From Streptococcaceae bacterium (GTDB taxonomy: Bacteria > Bacillota > Bacilli > Lactobacillales > Streptococcaceae): a stretch of 7,156 bases of DNA. Of this stretch, positions 1 to 7,119 are shown one piece after another. The number at the start of each line of letters is the position of its first letter. Positions within the stretch are counted from its first letter, which is position 1. The position numbers were made by a program, and so were the translations under genes. Under the pieces are notes generated by a model. It saw nothing but the letters and a program-made list of their open reading frames with translations. It did not search any database and was not told the origin of the DNA. The stretch lies in the NCBI GenBank assembly GCA_031259195.1, contig JAIRLR010000127.1:1-7156 (forward strand), in the 5' to 3' direction.

Positions 1-2
1 GA

Positions 3-31
3 ATAATAACATGATTAGAAAATAATTGCAA
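3..31 (-). promoter_or_regulatory. Sigma-A-type promoter for a gene beyond the left edge
   Basis: Read on the minus strand, TTGCAA (31-26) is followed after exactly 17 nt by TATTAT (8-3), a good match to the -35/-10 consensus of the housekeeping sigma factor. It points left, out of the window, in the same direction as dnaE. The gene it would serve is not visible. In many lactobacilli dnaE is followed by the glycolytic gene pfkA, which would fit, but that is inference from general knowledge. Confidence 0.5.
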
Positions 32-129
32 TAGAAAATGCAAGTATTTTTTATCTTTTTTATAATTAATTTGCAAATCCCTTTATACAGGCATTTATAT
101 ACTATAGAATTTATAAAAATCTATAATTT

Positions 130-162
130 AAGCAGCCAAAAATCAAAATTTTGACTGCTTTT
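130..162. terminator. Terminator-like hairpin between dnaE and the left-hand gene
   Basis: AAGCAGCCAAAA (130-141) pairs with TTTTGACTGCTT (149-160) across a 7-nt loop, with one C/A mismatch. The plus-strand tail is only TTTT and the minus-strand tail is TTAAATT, so it is a weak, possibly bidirectional intrinsic terminator. It would end dnaE transcription ahead of the minus-strand promoter at 31-3. MITE E1 lies between it and the dnaE stop codon, and the MITE's own long hairpin may now do part of this work. Confidence 0.45.
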
Positions 163-164
163 AA

Positions 165-324
165 GAACCTGTTAACGATCTCTCTATTGATGAATTTTTT
201 GGCAATTTTTTACCTTTCTTCGTCAAAAAGCCTCGATTTAGTACCACTAAATCTGCGTTTTTTTCCTAGAAATGCGTAAAAATTTCTCAAAAAATTCATC
301 AATAGAGAGATCGTTAACAGGTTC
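165..324. mobile_element. MITE E1: complete 160-bp palindromic element
   Basis: The outer arms 164-201 and 288-325 are perfect 38-bp inverted repeats beginning (A)GAACCTGTTAACGATCTC. If the element starts at GAACC and ends at GGTTC, it is flanked by 3-bp direct repeats TAA (162-164 and 325-327). The centre has its own hairpin, GATTTAGT/ACTAAATC (235-242 and 246-253, loop ACC). There is no ORF, so it is non-autonomous. Its interior (229-257, minus strand) matches E2 at 25 of 29 bases. A target duplication of the form TNA together with a GA(G/A)CCTGT end is reminiscent of the IS427/IS1031 groups of the IS5 family; this parentage is inference. It separates dnaE from its likely terminator and would form a very stable hairpin in the dnaE transcript. 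Confidence 0.9.
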
Positions 325-374
325 TAAGAGAAAAATTATTAAATTTGATTAAAAAATTAGAAACTACTTGATTT

Positions 375-3300
375 TTATTTAACAATTATATTTCTTTCCC
401 CAAACATTGCTTGCAGTTGTTTTAACAGCTGCTCATTTATTTCTACTTTATCGTTTTTTGACAAACGTTGTCGCTCTCCTATTTTTTCATAATAAATAAT
501 AACCGAAGCATCTCCTTGATTTGCTAATAGCAATTGTTTTAATTTTTTAATCATTTCTTTATCTTCATTGACTAGACGAATAAAAAGTGTTTGTTGTTTG
601 CTGACTTGTTTAATTTCTAAATCTTTCAACGACTGAACAATCACCTGTAAAGAGTTGTCATACCTGCTACGTTCTACTTTTCCCTTGATTAAAAGCTTTT
701 TTCCGACAACAAGCTCCTCCAAATATTTACGATAAATTTTAGGAAAAAGCGTTAAAGAAATATCTCCAGTTAGATCAGAAACTTCTATAAAAGCCATTGA
801 CTCTCCTCTTTTGGTTTTAATCACCCGAAGACTGCGAACCATAGCAACTAACTTTACTTGTTGTCTGTCTTCAATATCCATAATAGCTGTCGCTTTAATT
901 TGCTTAGCAAATAAATTAAAACTCTCTAATGGATGTCCAGAAAAATAAGTTCCTAAATAATTTTCTTCATAGGTTAAGCGCTCTTCTACGGTATAATCTT
1001 CAGCTTCTACTTCCTTTAACTTCATAACACTACCCAGCAAATCCATGCTTCCACCACTTAAAAGGACGTTTTGGATCTTGCTTTCAAGATTATTCCCTAA
1101 CTGTTTACGATTAGGCTTAAGAGAATCAAAAACACCCGTTAATACTAACGGTTCTAACCAATCTATTTTTAACCATTTGTGTTTAATTCTTAATAAAAAG
1201 TTATCTACCGATGTAAAACGCCCGTTTATTTTTCTTTCATTTAATATTTCCTTAATAAAATCGCGACGTACACCTTTAATCGCTGAAAAACCAAATCTTA
1301 GTACTTTTTTTTCTAATAAACGGAAACTATATTCACTAGTATTTATATCAGGAGGGTTAATTGAAATTTCATTCTTTCTTGCATCTGTGATATATTCTTT
1401 CATCTTTTTCAAATTACCGCGCACAGAATGCAATAAAGCAGCATAAAAAGCGCCTGCAAAATGAACTTTCAAATAGCCCATCTCAAAGCCAATAAATGAA
1501 TATGCAAAAGCATGGCTGCGATTAAATCCGTAATTGGCAAATTTTTCAATATAATCATAAACTTTTTCCGCAACATCTTGCGTATAGCCATTTTTTAAAG
1601 AACCTTCTATAAAATGACAACGCTCTTCATCAATCACATCTTTTTTCTTTTTTCCAATCGCACGACGTACAATATCTGCTTGACCTAGCGTGAAACCTGC
1701 CATTTTTTGCAGCAGTTGCATCACTTGTTCCTGATAAACAATAATGCCATATGTTTTTTTCAAAATATCAGCTAAACTTTTATCAGGATAAACAATTTGC
1801 TTAAGGCCTAATTTACGAGCTGCAAAATCATTGATATTTTCCATCGGACCTGGGCGATATAGGGCATTAACGGCTACAATGTCTTCAATAGAATCTGGAT
1901 GAATTTTTTGCAAAACTCTGCGAATGCCTGCTGACTCAAACTGAAAAACACCAGCCGTATCTCCCAGGCGAAATAAAGTTAATGTTGCCGAGTCCCTTAA
2001 GTCAATTTGCTTAATATTGAGATTTCTTCCCCATACTTTTTTAATTTCATAAAGCGCATCAGCAATAATTGATAAATTGCGAAGACCCAAAAAATCCATT
2101 TTTAATAAACCAATTTTTTCAATATCATACATAGTAAATTGCGTTAAGAATAGCTCACCCCCACCTGCTTGTAAAGGGATTAACTCAAATAAATCTTTAT
2201 CACTAATCACCACTCCCGCAGCGTGCGTTGAAACATGACGAGGCAGTCCTTCTAATTTTTTAGCCAAAGTAAACAAGGTCTGATTTCGCGGTGTAGCCGC
2301 TACCAACTCACGCAAACGTTTTGACTTTGCATAAGCTACTTCTAATGTAGTGTTAAGTTCATTAGGAACTGCTTTGGACCAACGACTTGCTTCGCTTATT
2401 GAAAAACCTAAAACGCGCCCGACATCTCGCAGAGCTTGCTTTGCTCCTAGCGTTCCAAAAGTCGTAATTTGCGCAACATGATGCTTACCGTACTTTTGAG
2501 CGACATACTGCAGGATTTGCTCGCGTTTATTATCCGGAATATCAATATCAATATCAGGCATGGTATAACGTTCTGAATTTAAAAAACGCTCAAATAGCAA
2601 GTCATATTTTATCGGATCAACACCTGTAATATTTAGTACATAAGCAACTAAAGAACCCGCCACTGACCCACGACCAGCACCTGTAAAAATGCCACTTCTA
2701 TTTGCATAATCTAATAAATCCCAAACAATTAAAAAATAATCATTAAAGCCCATCTCATCAATGACTCTAAGCTCCATCTCAAGGCGCTGTGTGTATTGGT
2801 CCGTAACATTCTCTACGCGCATGGGTAACTTTTGAAATGCTAACTCATGCAAAAATTTTCCAACCTCTTTTTGCTTATCTATAGGAAATTTCGGTAATAA
2901 ATTTTGTTGAGTTGGAATTTTAACATTTATTTTTTGTACAAATTGTGCAGCATTCTTCAATGCTTCTTCCCAACCAGCTTCTAGAGTTTGCTGATGCAAG
3001 TTCCTTTCTTCAGGCAGAAATTCTTGACCAACAGGTTTAAGTGTTGAGATTTGCAAATGCTCACTATCACCAATTGCCTTAGCCACACGATAAGGGGGAT
3101 AATCCTTAGCCTCAAGGTAGCGCACTTCATTTAATAAAAAGGGCGGAAAAGGTTCTGTACGTACATAATTTTGCCAGTCTTCTGGCATATTTGCCCCCAC
3201 ACCCATAAACTTATTTTTAACATTATCGAACTGCTGAAGCCAATTAGCTAAGTCAAAATTAGGAGTTTTTTTCACAAATTCACTACGAAAAGTGAAGATC

Positions 3301-3668
3301 AGAGCTACTGAATTCGAAAAAGGTGGAAATTCATGAAGTTTTGTTTTTTCACTTTGATGGGTCATTTTATAAGAAGAAAGGCGCATTAACTCTTGAAAAC
3401 CTAAATAGTCTTTAGCAATAAAATGTAAAGCGTATTCATCTTCATTTTCATTTTCATCAAAATACGTCAAAGTTAAACCAAAAATGGCTTGCATGCCTGC
3501 TTGTTCGGCTAGCGTTTGCAGCTTAAGCGCACCATATAAAACATTTTCATCCATTAAACCGATTGTTTGATAACCTCGAGTCTTGGCAATGCTAACATAT
3601 TCAGGAAGACGGACTAAACTATTTAAAAGTGAGTAATTAGAAACTGTCCATAAACTTGGCACCTTCAT
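375..3668 (-). CDS. dnaE: DNA polymerase III subunit alpha, Gram-positive DnaE type
   Basis: This is the replicative polymerase that in Gram-positives works with PolC, extending RNA primers chiefly on the lagging strand. The 1097-residue product matches B. subtilis DnaE (about 1115) throughout. Visible marks are GAGRGSVAGSL (330-340), the catalytic PDIDID aspartates (371-376), MDFLGLRN with the third aspartate (about 525), STHAAGVV (480-487), NALYRPGPME (601-610), FNRSHAFAYS (715-724) and a C-terminal OB fold (about 938-985). The N-terminal PHP domain lacks the HLHVHS and LTDH metal ligands (LWTVSNYS and LMDEN instead), so it should not be a proofreading nuclease. The start at 3668 is chosen because AAAGGA (3682-3677) lies 8 nt upstream and the protein then begins MKVPSLWTVS, as in the family; an ATG-less upstream extension to 3698 lacks support. 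The clamp-binding QxxLF at about 874-880 is degenerate (GSMDLLG). Confidence 0.97.
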   Translation of the reverse strand: MKVPSLWTVSNYSLLNSLVRLPEYVSIAKTRGYQTIGLMDENVLYGALKLQTLAEQAGMQAIFGLTLTYFDENENEDEYALHFIAKDYLGFQELMRLSSYKMTHQSEKTKLHEFPPFSNSVALIFTFRSEFVKKTPNFDLANWLQQFDNVKNKFMGVGANMPEDWQNYVRTEPFPPFLLNEVRYLEAKDYPPYRVAKAIGDSEHLQISTLKPVGQEFLPEERNLHQQTLEAGWEEALKNAAQFVQKINVKIPTQQNLLPKFPIDKQKEVGKFLHELAFQKLPMRVENVTDQYTQRLEMELRVIDEMGFNDYFLIVWDLLDYANRSGIFTGAGRGSVAGSLVAYVLNITGVDPIKYDLLFERFLNSERYTMPDIDIDIPDNKREQILQYVAQKYGKHHVAQITTFGTLGAKQALRDVGRVLGFSISEASRWSKAVPNELNTTLEVAYAKSKRLRELVAATPRNQTLFTLAKKLEGLPRHVSTHAAGVVISDKDLFELIPLQAGGGELFLTQFTMYDIEKIGLLKMDFLGLRNLSIIADALYEIKKVWGRNLNIKQIDLRDSATLTLFRLGDTAGVFQFESAGIRRVLQKIHPDSIEDIVAVNALYRPGPMENINDFAARKLGLKQIVYPDKSLADILKKTYGIIVYQEQVMQLLQKMAGFTLGQADIVRRAIGKKKKDVIDEERCHFIEGSLKNGYTQDVAEKVYDYIEKFANYGFNRSHAFAYSFIGFEMGYLKVHFAGAFYAALLHSVRGNLKKMKEYITDARKNEISINPPDINTSEYSFRLLEKKVLRFGFSAIKGVRRDFIKEILNERKINGRFTSVDNFLLRIKHKWLKIDWLEPLVLTGVFDSLKPNRKQLGNNLESKIQNVLLSGGSMDLLGSVMKLKEVEAEDYTVEERLTYEENYLGTYFSGHPLESFNLFAKQIKATAIMDIEDRQQVKLVAMVRSLRVIKTKRGESMAFIEVSDLTGDISLTLFPKIYRKYLEELVVGKKLLIKGKVERSRYDNSLQVIVQSLKDLEIKQVSKQQTLFIRLVNEDKEMIKKLKQLLLANQGDASVIIYYEKIGERQRLSKNDKVEINEQLLKQLQAMFGERNIIVK

Positions 3669-3794
3669 TGAACTTTTCCTTTCTATATTTGTTTGCAATA
3701 AAAAAGAAACTGATGATACAACCTATTTTAACCTTCTTTGTTTGAAATCACGAATCTCAATGACATAAATTTCATTAGTTTATGAGTTTTTTCG

Positions 3795-3800
3795 ATTATA
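3795..3800 (-). promoter_or_regulatory. dnaE: Candidate -10 box for dnaE
   Basis: The minus strand reads TATAAT here, a perfect -10 hexamer, but no good -35 lies 16-18 nt upstream (CCAATT or similar) and there is no TGn extension. Transcription from it would leave a leader of roughly 120 nt before the dnaE start at 3668. A second candidate is TAAAAT at 3730-3725, also without a clear -35. The promoter must lie in this divergent spacer, but which box is used is uncertain. Confidence 0.3.
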
Positions 3801-3811
3801 TAAGTTGTTTG

Positions 3812-3820
3812 TGATAAAAT
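3812..3820 (+). promoter_or_regulatory. Extended -10 promoter for the hypothetical-murC-queA operon
   Basis: TGATAAAAT (TG at 3812-3813, TAAAAT at 3815-3820) is an extended -10 element. The -35 region (TTCGAT, 3791-3796, spacer 18) is poor, as is usual for extended -10 promoters. Transcription would start near 3827, downstream of the TTG at 3824, which rules that TTG out as a start codon if this promoter is the one used. It is back to back with the dnaE promoter region. No second promoter is evident before murC. Confidence 0.5.
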
Positions 3821-3841
3821 TGGTTGCAAACATTAGATGAA

Positions 3842-3863
3842 AAGGAGGAAGTGAGTTCCTCAC
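3842..3863 (+). promoter_or_regulatory. Ribosome binding site with two competing leader hairpins
   Basis: A very strong Shine-Dalgarno, AAGGAGG (3842-3848), is 23 nt from the first in-frame ATG (3872), much too far for a linear spacer. The sequence between can fold two mutually exclusive ways. In one, GAGGAA (3845-3850) pairs with TTCCTC (3856-3861) and hides the SD. In the other, GTGAG (3851-3855) pairs with CTCAC (3859-3863), which leaves the SD free and shortens its effective distance to the ATG to about 10 nt. The pairings are visible; a regulatory role is inference. GTG at 3851 is in frame but only 2 nt from the SD. Confidence 0.45.
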
Positions 3864-3871
3864 ACAAAAGT

Positions 3872-4648
3872 ATGGAGTTAAAAGAAGTTAGACGTAAGTA
3901 TTTTCGTTTTCCGCTTTATGATGATATAGCGAGTTTAAAGTTAAAAACTAGAAAAAACACTCGCATTATTTTTGAAGGCGACGATTTTATAACTAATCAT
4001 GTTAATAATCAATCGACCGTTCAAAAGGCAAAATCTGCTATTGTTGATTCATATGACAATAATCATTTGTATAAAAGCAAAGTTTCTTCTAATGTTGTAG
4101 TTCCTAAAATTACCGTAGGTAGTTCAAATAATGAAGCCATGAAAATTAATCCCCCAGCTTCCAAACGTTTTGCAAAATTGCAGAATGTAAGTAGCAGGAG
4201 TGTGGGTGTGCCTATAAAAAAACAATCTCTTTATCATGCTCAGGAGCAGGTAATTTTAAAAAATAATGACCTAAGTAAAGATGTTGTTGCGAGGAAAAAG
4301 GAATTGCAGCGTGAAGGTTCAAAAACGATAAAGCAGCAGTATTCAGGTGATGTTAATCGTTTTCGTTCGCGAATGAAGAAAATGCCGAGCTCTTTAAGTA
4401 AAAGGCGCGAGAAGTCAAATTTTACTAAAGATGAGTTGCTTTTTTCTATGCATAAAAATTTAGAAAGTTTTATTTTATTTGATGATGAGAAAACTTCTTC
4501 GGCAGTGCAGGAGTCAAGTTCTATGATTTCCGCAAAGACAAAAGCTAAAGATAAGCAAGCGCGTGTTTTAAATCGAGGCTTAGCAGGCATTTTTGCTGAG
4601 GAGTCTAAAGGGATGGATAAAGTTAGAAATAAATTTTTTACTGATTAG
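3872..4648 (+). CDS. Basic low-complexity protein of unknown function upstream of murC
   Basis: I do not recognise this 258-residue protein. It begins [18 protein letters not shown], an ordered-looking N-terminal patch, and then becomes rich in Lys, Arg, Ser, Asn and Gln, with no transmembrane segment, signal peptide, Walker motif or cysteine cluster. It looks largely disordered and strongly basic from about residue 25 to the end, with a short more hydrophobic stretch near residues 188-202 ([16 protein letters not shown]). It is probably the first gene of the murC operon, 17 nt before murC. In bacilli and lactobacilli an FtsK/SftA-type DNA translocase often precedes murC. The RFPL motif recalls N-terminal linkers I loosely associate with that family, so this could be a motorless remnant or analogue; that is speculative. 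ATG 3872 is preferred over TTG 3824 (likely upstream of the transcript start) and GTG 3851 (2 nt from the SD). If GTG is used, 7 residues are added. Confidence 0.75.
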   Translation: MELKEVRRKYFRFPLYDDIASLKLKTRKNTRIIFEGDDFITNHVNNQSTVQKAKSAIVDSYDNNHLYKSKVSSNVVVPKITVGSSNNEAMKINPPASKRFAKLQNVSSRSVGVPIKKQSLYHAQEQVILKNNDLSKDVVARKKELQREGSKTIKQQYSGDVNRFRSRMKKMPSSLSKRREKSNFTKDELLFSMHKNLESFILFDDEKTSSAVQESSSMISAKTKAKDKQARVLNRGLAGIFAEESKGMDKVRNKFFTD

Positions 4649-4665
4649 GTTTTGAGGAGAGTAAT

Positions 4666-5991
4666 TTGAACAAGAAAGTAATTTATTTTTTTACAGGAAT
4701 AAAGGGCTCAGGAATGAGTGCTTTAGCTTTAGTGTTGAAGCAGATGGGATTTCAAGTTGCAGGAAGTGATTTGGAAAAATATTTCTTTACACAGCGTGGT
4801 TTAGAAAAAGCTGGTATAAAGATTTCGCCATTTAGTGCGGATAATATTCAGCCTAATATGGAGATTATTTTAGGTAATTCATTTAAAGATGATCATGAAG
4901 AAGTAGCGCGAGCAAAAGAGCTAGGGCTAAAAGTAACACGTTTTCATCATTTTTTAGGAAAGCTTATCAAGTCTTATGTCAGCATTGGTGTGGCTGGCGC
5001 TCATGGCAAGACTTCAACAACAGGCTTGCTTGCTCATGTTTTTAGTGGTTTGGCGCCGACAAGCTTTTTGATAGGGGATGGCACAGGTGTTGGCAATCAA
5101 AAAGCTGAGTATTTTGTTTTTGAGGCTGATGAATATGAGCGTCACTTTTTAGCTTATCACCCAGATTATGCGATCATTACGAATGTCGACTTTGATCATC
5201 CGGATTATTATCATTCGCCTGAAGATTTTTTTGAGGCTTTTAAAGATATTGCTTCTCAAGTGAAAAAAGGAATCTTTGCCTATGGGGAGGATCCTTATTT
5301 GCGTAAGCTTAAGGCTAAAGTGCCGCTTTTTTATTATGGCGCAGCGGAGAATAATGATTTTGTTGCTCGCGACATTCAGCGTACGATGCAGGGTTCTTCT
5401 TTTGCTGCGTATTTTCATGATGAGTTGATTGGTCATTTTCAAGTGAGAACGTATGGGCATCATAATGTTATGAATGCTTTAGCAGTGGTGGCGGTGGCTT
5501 ACAAGCATGGTTTTGCTCAGCAAAAAATCGTTGAGCTTATTTTGACTTTTAAGGGTGTTAAGCGGCGTTTTAGCGAAAAAATGGTAGATGATACGGTTAT
5601 TGTTGATGACTTTGCTCATCATCCAACGGAGATTAGAGCAACATTAGATGCTGCCAGACAAAAATACCCAGAAAAGCAAATCGTTGCTGTTTTTCAACCA
5701 CATACTTATTCGCGAACGATTGCTTTGTTAGATGAGTTTGTTGAAAGTTTAGACTTAGCGGATCATATTTTTTTAGCGGATATTTATGGATCAGCTCGGG
5801 AAAAAAGTGGTGTAGTCTCGATTGAAGATTTAAAAGCCAAATTAACAAAAAAAGGAGTGATTATTACTGAAGATAATATTTCTGTTTTACTAGAACATCG
5901 GGGAGAAGTGTTTGTTTTTATGGGAGCAGGCGATATTCAAAAGTTTGAGCAAGCATTTGAGAAGTTATTATGGAAAAAAAGAGAGCATTAA
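4666..5991 (+). CDS. murC: UDP-N-acetylmuramate--L-alanine ligase
   Basis: MurC is the cytoplasmic ATP-dependent ligase that adds L-alanine to UDP-MurNAc, the first amino acid of the peptidoglycan stem peptide. The 441-residue product is close to the usual length (B. subtilis about 432). In order it shows the UDP-substrate glycine loop GIKGSGMS (11-18), the P-loop GAHGKTSTT (111-119), FEADEY (152-157), NVDFDHPD (173-180), [10 protein letters not shown] (264-273), KGVKRRFS (296-303), the C-terminal-domain DDFAHHPTE (314-322) and FQPHTYSRT (343-351), and FMGAGDI (418-424). All three Mur-ligase domains are complete. Translation starts at TTG (4666): the product then opens directly into the conserved N-terminal strand, and GGAG (4656-4659) lies 6 nt upstream. 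Its 3' end overlaps queA by 22 nt, which suggests coupled translation of the former operon partner. Confidence 0.97.
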   Translation: MNKKVIYFFTGIKGSGMSALALVLKQMGFQVAGSDLEKYFFTQRGLEKAGIKISPFSADNIQPNMEIILGNSFKDDHEEVARAKELGLKVTRFHHFLGKLIKSYVSIGVAGAHGKTSTTGLLAHVFSGLAPTSFLIGDGTGVGNQKAEYFVFEADEYERHFLAYHPDYAIITNVDFDHPDYYHSPEDFFEAFKDIASQVKKGIFAYGEDPYLRKLKAKVPLFYYGAAENNDFVARDIQRTMQGSSFAAYFHDELIGHFQVRTYGHHNVMNALAVVAVAYKHGFAQQKIVELILTFKGVKRRFSEKMVDDTVIVDDFAHHPTEIRATLDAARQKYPEKQIVAVFQPHTYSRTIALLDEFVESLDLADHIFLADIYGSAREKSGVVSIEDLKAKLTKKGVIITEDNISVLLEHRGEVFVFMGAGDIQKFEQAFEKLLWKKREH

Positions 5992-6807
5992 AGTTATCGA
6001 CTGAAGATTTTAACTTTCGACTTCCTGAGAGATTGATTGCCCAAACACCTTTAGCAAAGCGAGATTCTTCAAGATTATTGACAGTAGATCGACAGACAGA
6101 AATATTAAAAGATAAATATTTCCATGATATCGTTGATGATTTGGATGCTGGCGATGTTTTGGTGATGAATAATACTCGTGTTCTGCCGGCTCGCTTATAT
6201 GGAGTAAAACCAAAAACAGGCGGGTATTTTGAGGTTTTGCTGCTAAATAATATTCAGGGGAAGCAGTGGGAAGTTTTAATCAAGCCTGCTAAGCGCGCAA
6301 GAGTTGGAACAATGATTTTTTTGGGGATGGCCTTTTGCAGGCGGTTGTGAAAAAGGAGTTAGAGTATGGCGGACGAGTTGTGGAGTTTAGCTATCAAGGG
6401 ATTTTTCTTGAGGTTTTGGAGATTTTAGGCGAGATGCCCTTGCCGCCTTATATACATAAGAAGCTGCAAGATAAAGAGCATTACCAGACAGTTTATGCTA
6501 AGGATCCAAAAAGTGCGGCAGCTCCTACAGCTGGACTTCATTTTACCAAAGATTTGTTAAGTGAAATTCAAAAAAAAGGGTGTAGAGCTGGTTGAGTTAA
6601 CTTTGCATGTTGGACTAGGAACATTTCGTCCGGTTAGTGTTGACGATGTTGAGAATCATAAAATGCATAGAGAATTTTATTCTTTAAGTAAAGAGGCAGC
6701 ATATGCTTTAAATGAAGCTTATGCAAAGAAAAGCAAAATTATCGCGGTGGGAACGACTTCTGTGCGAACACTTGAGACGATTGCGCAGAAGTTTGATGGA
6801 GCGCTTA
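5970..6807 (+). pseudogene. queA: S-adenosylmethionine:tRNA ribosyltransferase-isomerase, frameshifted and 3'-truncated
   Basis: QueA transfers the ribosyl part of SAM to preQ1 at tRNA position 34, giving epoxyqueuosine. Homology runs in three frames. Frame one (5970-~6322) carries [20 protein letters not shown] and [10 protein letters not shown]. Frame two (~6323-6577) carries MPLPPYI and [12 protein letters not shown]. Frame three (~6578-6807) carries [12 protein letters not shown] and [12 protein letters not shown]. The first shift is one base missing in a T7 run (6316-6322); the second is one base extra at A8-GGG (6570-6580). The third segment returns to the original frame. At 6805-6807 homology stops at FDGAL and MITE E3 begins; the last codons before TAG (6816-6818) are element sequence. 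About 70 C-terminal residues, including the SGWT and TNFHLPKSSL regions, are absent here, though they may resume past the window. The ATG at 5970 lies in the murC 3' end. Sequencing error could explain the homopolymer shifts but not the truncation. Confidence 0.92.
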
Positions 6808-6817
6808 GAGCCTGTTA

Positions 6818-7038
6818 GAGCCTGTCCAAGATCTCTAATGAAATGAATTTTTGAGATATTTTTTTACAATTTGAGGCAAAAAACGTAGGTCTAGTGGTGC
6901 TAAATCGAGGCTCCCGTTCCAACGATTTGTAATCAAGTGAAACTTGAACAAATCGTAGGGAACCCGACAGGTCTTTTAACGAAAAAGTGTGGAAAAAGAG
7001 CCAAAATCATTCATCATTGTGAGATCTTGGACAGGTTC
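6818..7038. mobile_element. MITE E2: 221-bp element inserted in the terminal repeat of E3
   Basis: The ends GAGCCTGTCCAAGATCTC and, inverted, GAACCTGTCCAAGATCTC match at 17 of 18 bases. TTA flanks both sides (6815-6817 and 7039-7041), a 3-bp target duplication made from the TTA in E3's GTTAAC. The interior (6884-6912) matches E1 (229-257, minus strand) at 25 of 29, with all four differences transitions. The terminal repeats differ from E1 after CCTGT (CCAAG versus TAACG), so this is a second subfamily. Taking out the 61-bp cassette at 6913-6973 leaves 160 bp, exactly the length of E1. No ORF is present. Confidence 0.85.
6913..6973 (+). repeat. Stem-loop cassette A nested in E2
   Basis: This 61-bp block is absent from the matching place in E1, where GAGGCT runs directly into TTTT. 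It starts CCCGTT. GTTCC (6916-6920) pairs with GGAAC (6959-6963) and ACGATTTG (6922-6929) with CAAATCGT (6949-6956), with a small internal loop between. The 19-nt terminal loop starts TAATCAA and holds its own TCAAGT/ACTTGA stem. The block ends CCGACAGGTC before a T-run. It shares ends, loop length and loop start with cassette B. Confidence 0.75.
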
Positions 7039-7062
7039 TTAACGCTTTCTCTATTGATGGAT

Positions 7063-7119
7063 CCCGTTATACAAGTTGTAATCAATTAAGCTCAAAACAA
7101 CTTGTAAACCTGCCAGGTT
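7063..7119 (+). repeat. Stem-loop cassette B nested in E3
   Basis: This ~57-bp block interrupts E3 after GATGGAT, where E1 reads GATGAAT followed by more T. It starts CCCGTT. TACAAGTTG (7070-7078) pairs perfectly with CAACTTGTA (7098-7106), and GTT (7066-7068) with AAC (7107-7109) around a bulged A. The loop (7079-7097) is 19 nt and starts TAATCAA, as in cassette A. It ends CTGCCAGGT(T) in a T-run, so the right boundary is uncertain by about 2 nt. The stem sequence differs from cassette A but pairing is preserved. Confidence 0.72.

Noticed and set aside
71..103. Plus-strand promoter (TTGCAA with TTTATA or TATACT)
   Set aside because: Spacing to the better -10 is 21 nt, and no plus-strand gene lies downstream before the convergent end of dnaE.
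1045..1446. Plus-strand open frame of 133 codons inside dnaE
   Set aside because: It is antisense to the conserved dnaE thumb/fingers coding sequence, has no convincing SD, and its translation resembles no family I know. It is a shadow of the real gene. The same holds for minus-strand open frames at 4240-4590, 5149-5463, 5633-5848 and 6010-6213.
26..3829. Recurring TTGCAA in spacers (26-31, 71-76, 3693-3698, 3824-3829) as a regulator site
   Set aside because: A 6-bp palindrome is expected by chance in AT-rich spacers, the flanks are not conserved, and positions relative to promoters differ.
3824..3871. TTG at 3824 as start of the gene before murC
   Set aside because: It has no SD, lies at or upstream of the predicted transcription start, and places the strong AAGGAGG inside the coding region.
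6310..6345. Programmed frameshift or transcriptional slippage that rescues queA
   Set aside because: The T7 and A8 runs could slip, but QueA families are not known to use recoding, and the C-terminus is lost to a MITE anyway. Decay or sequencing error is simpler.
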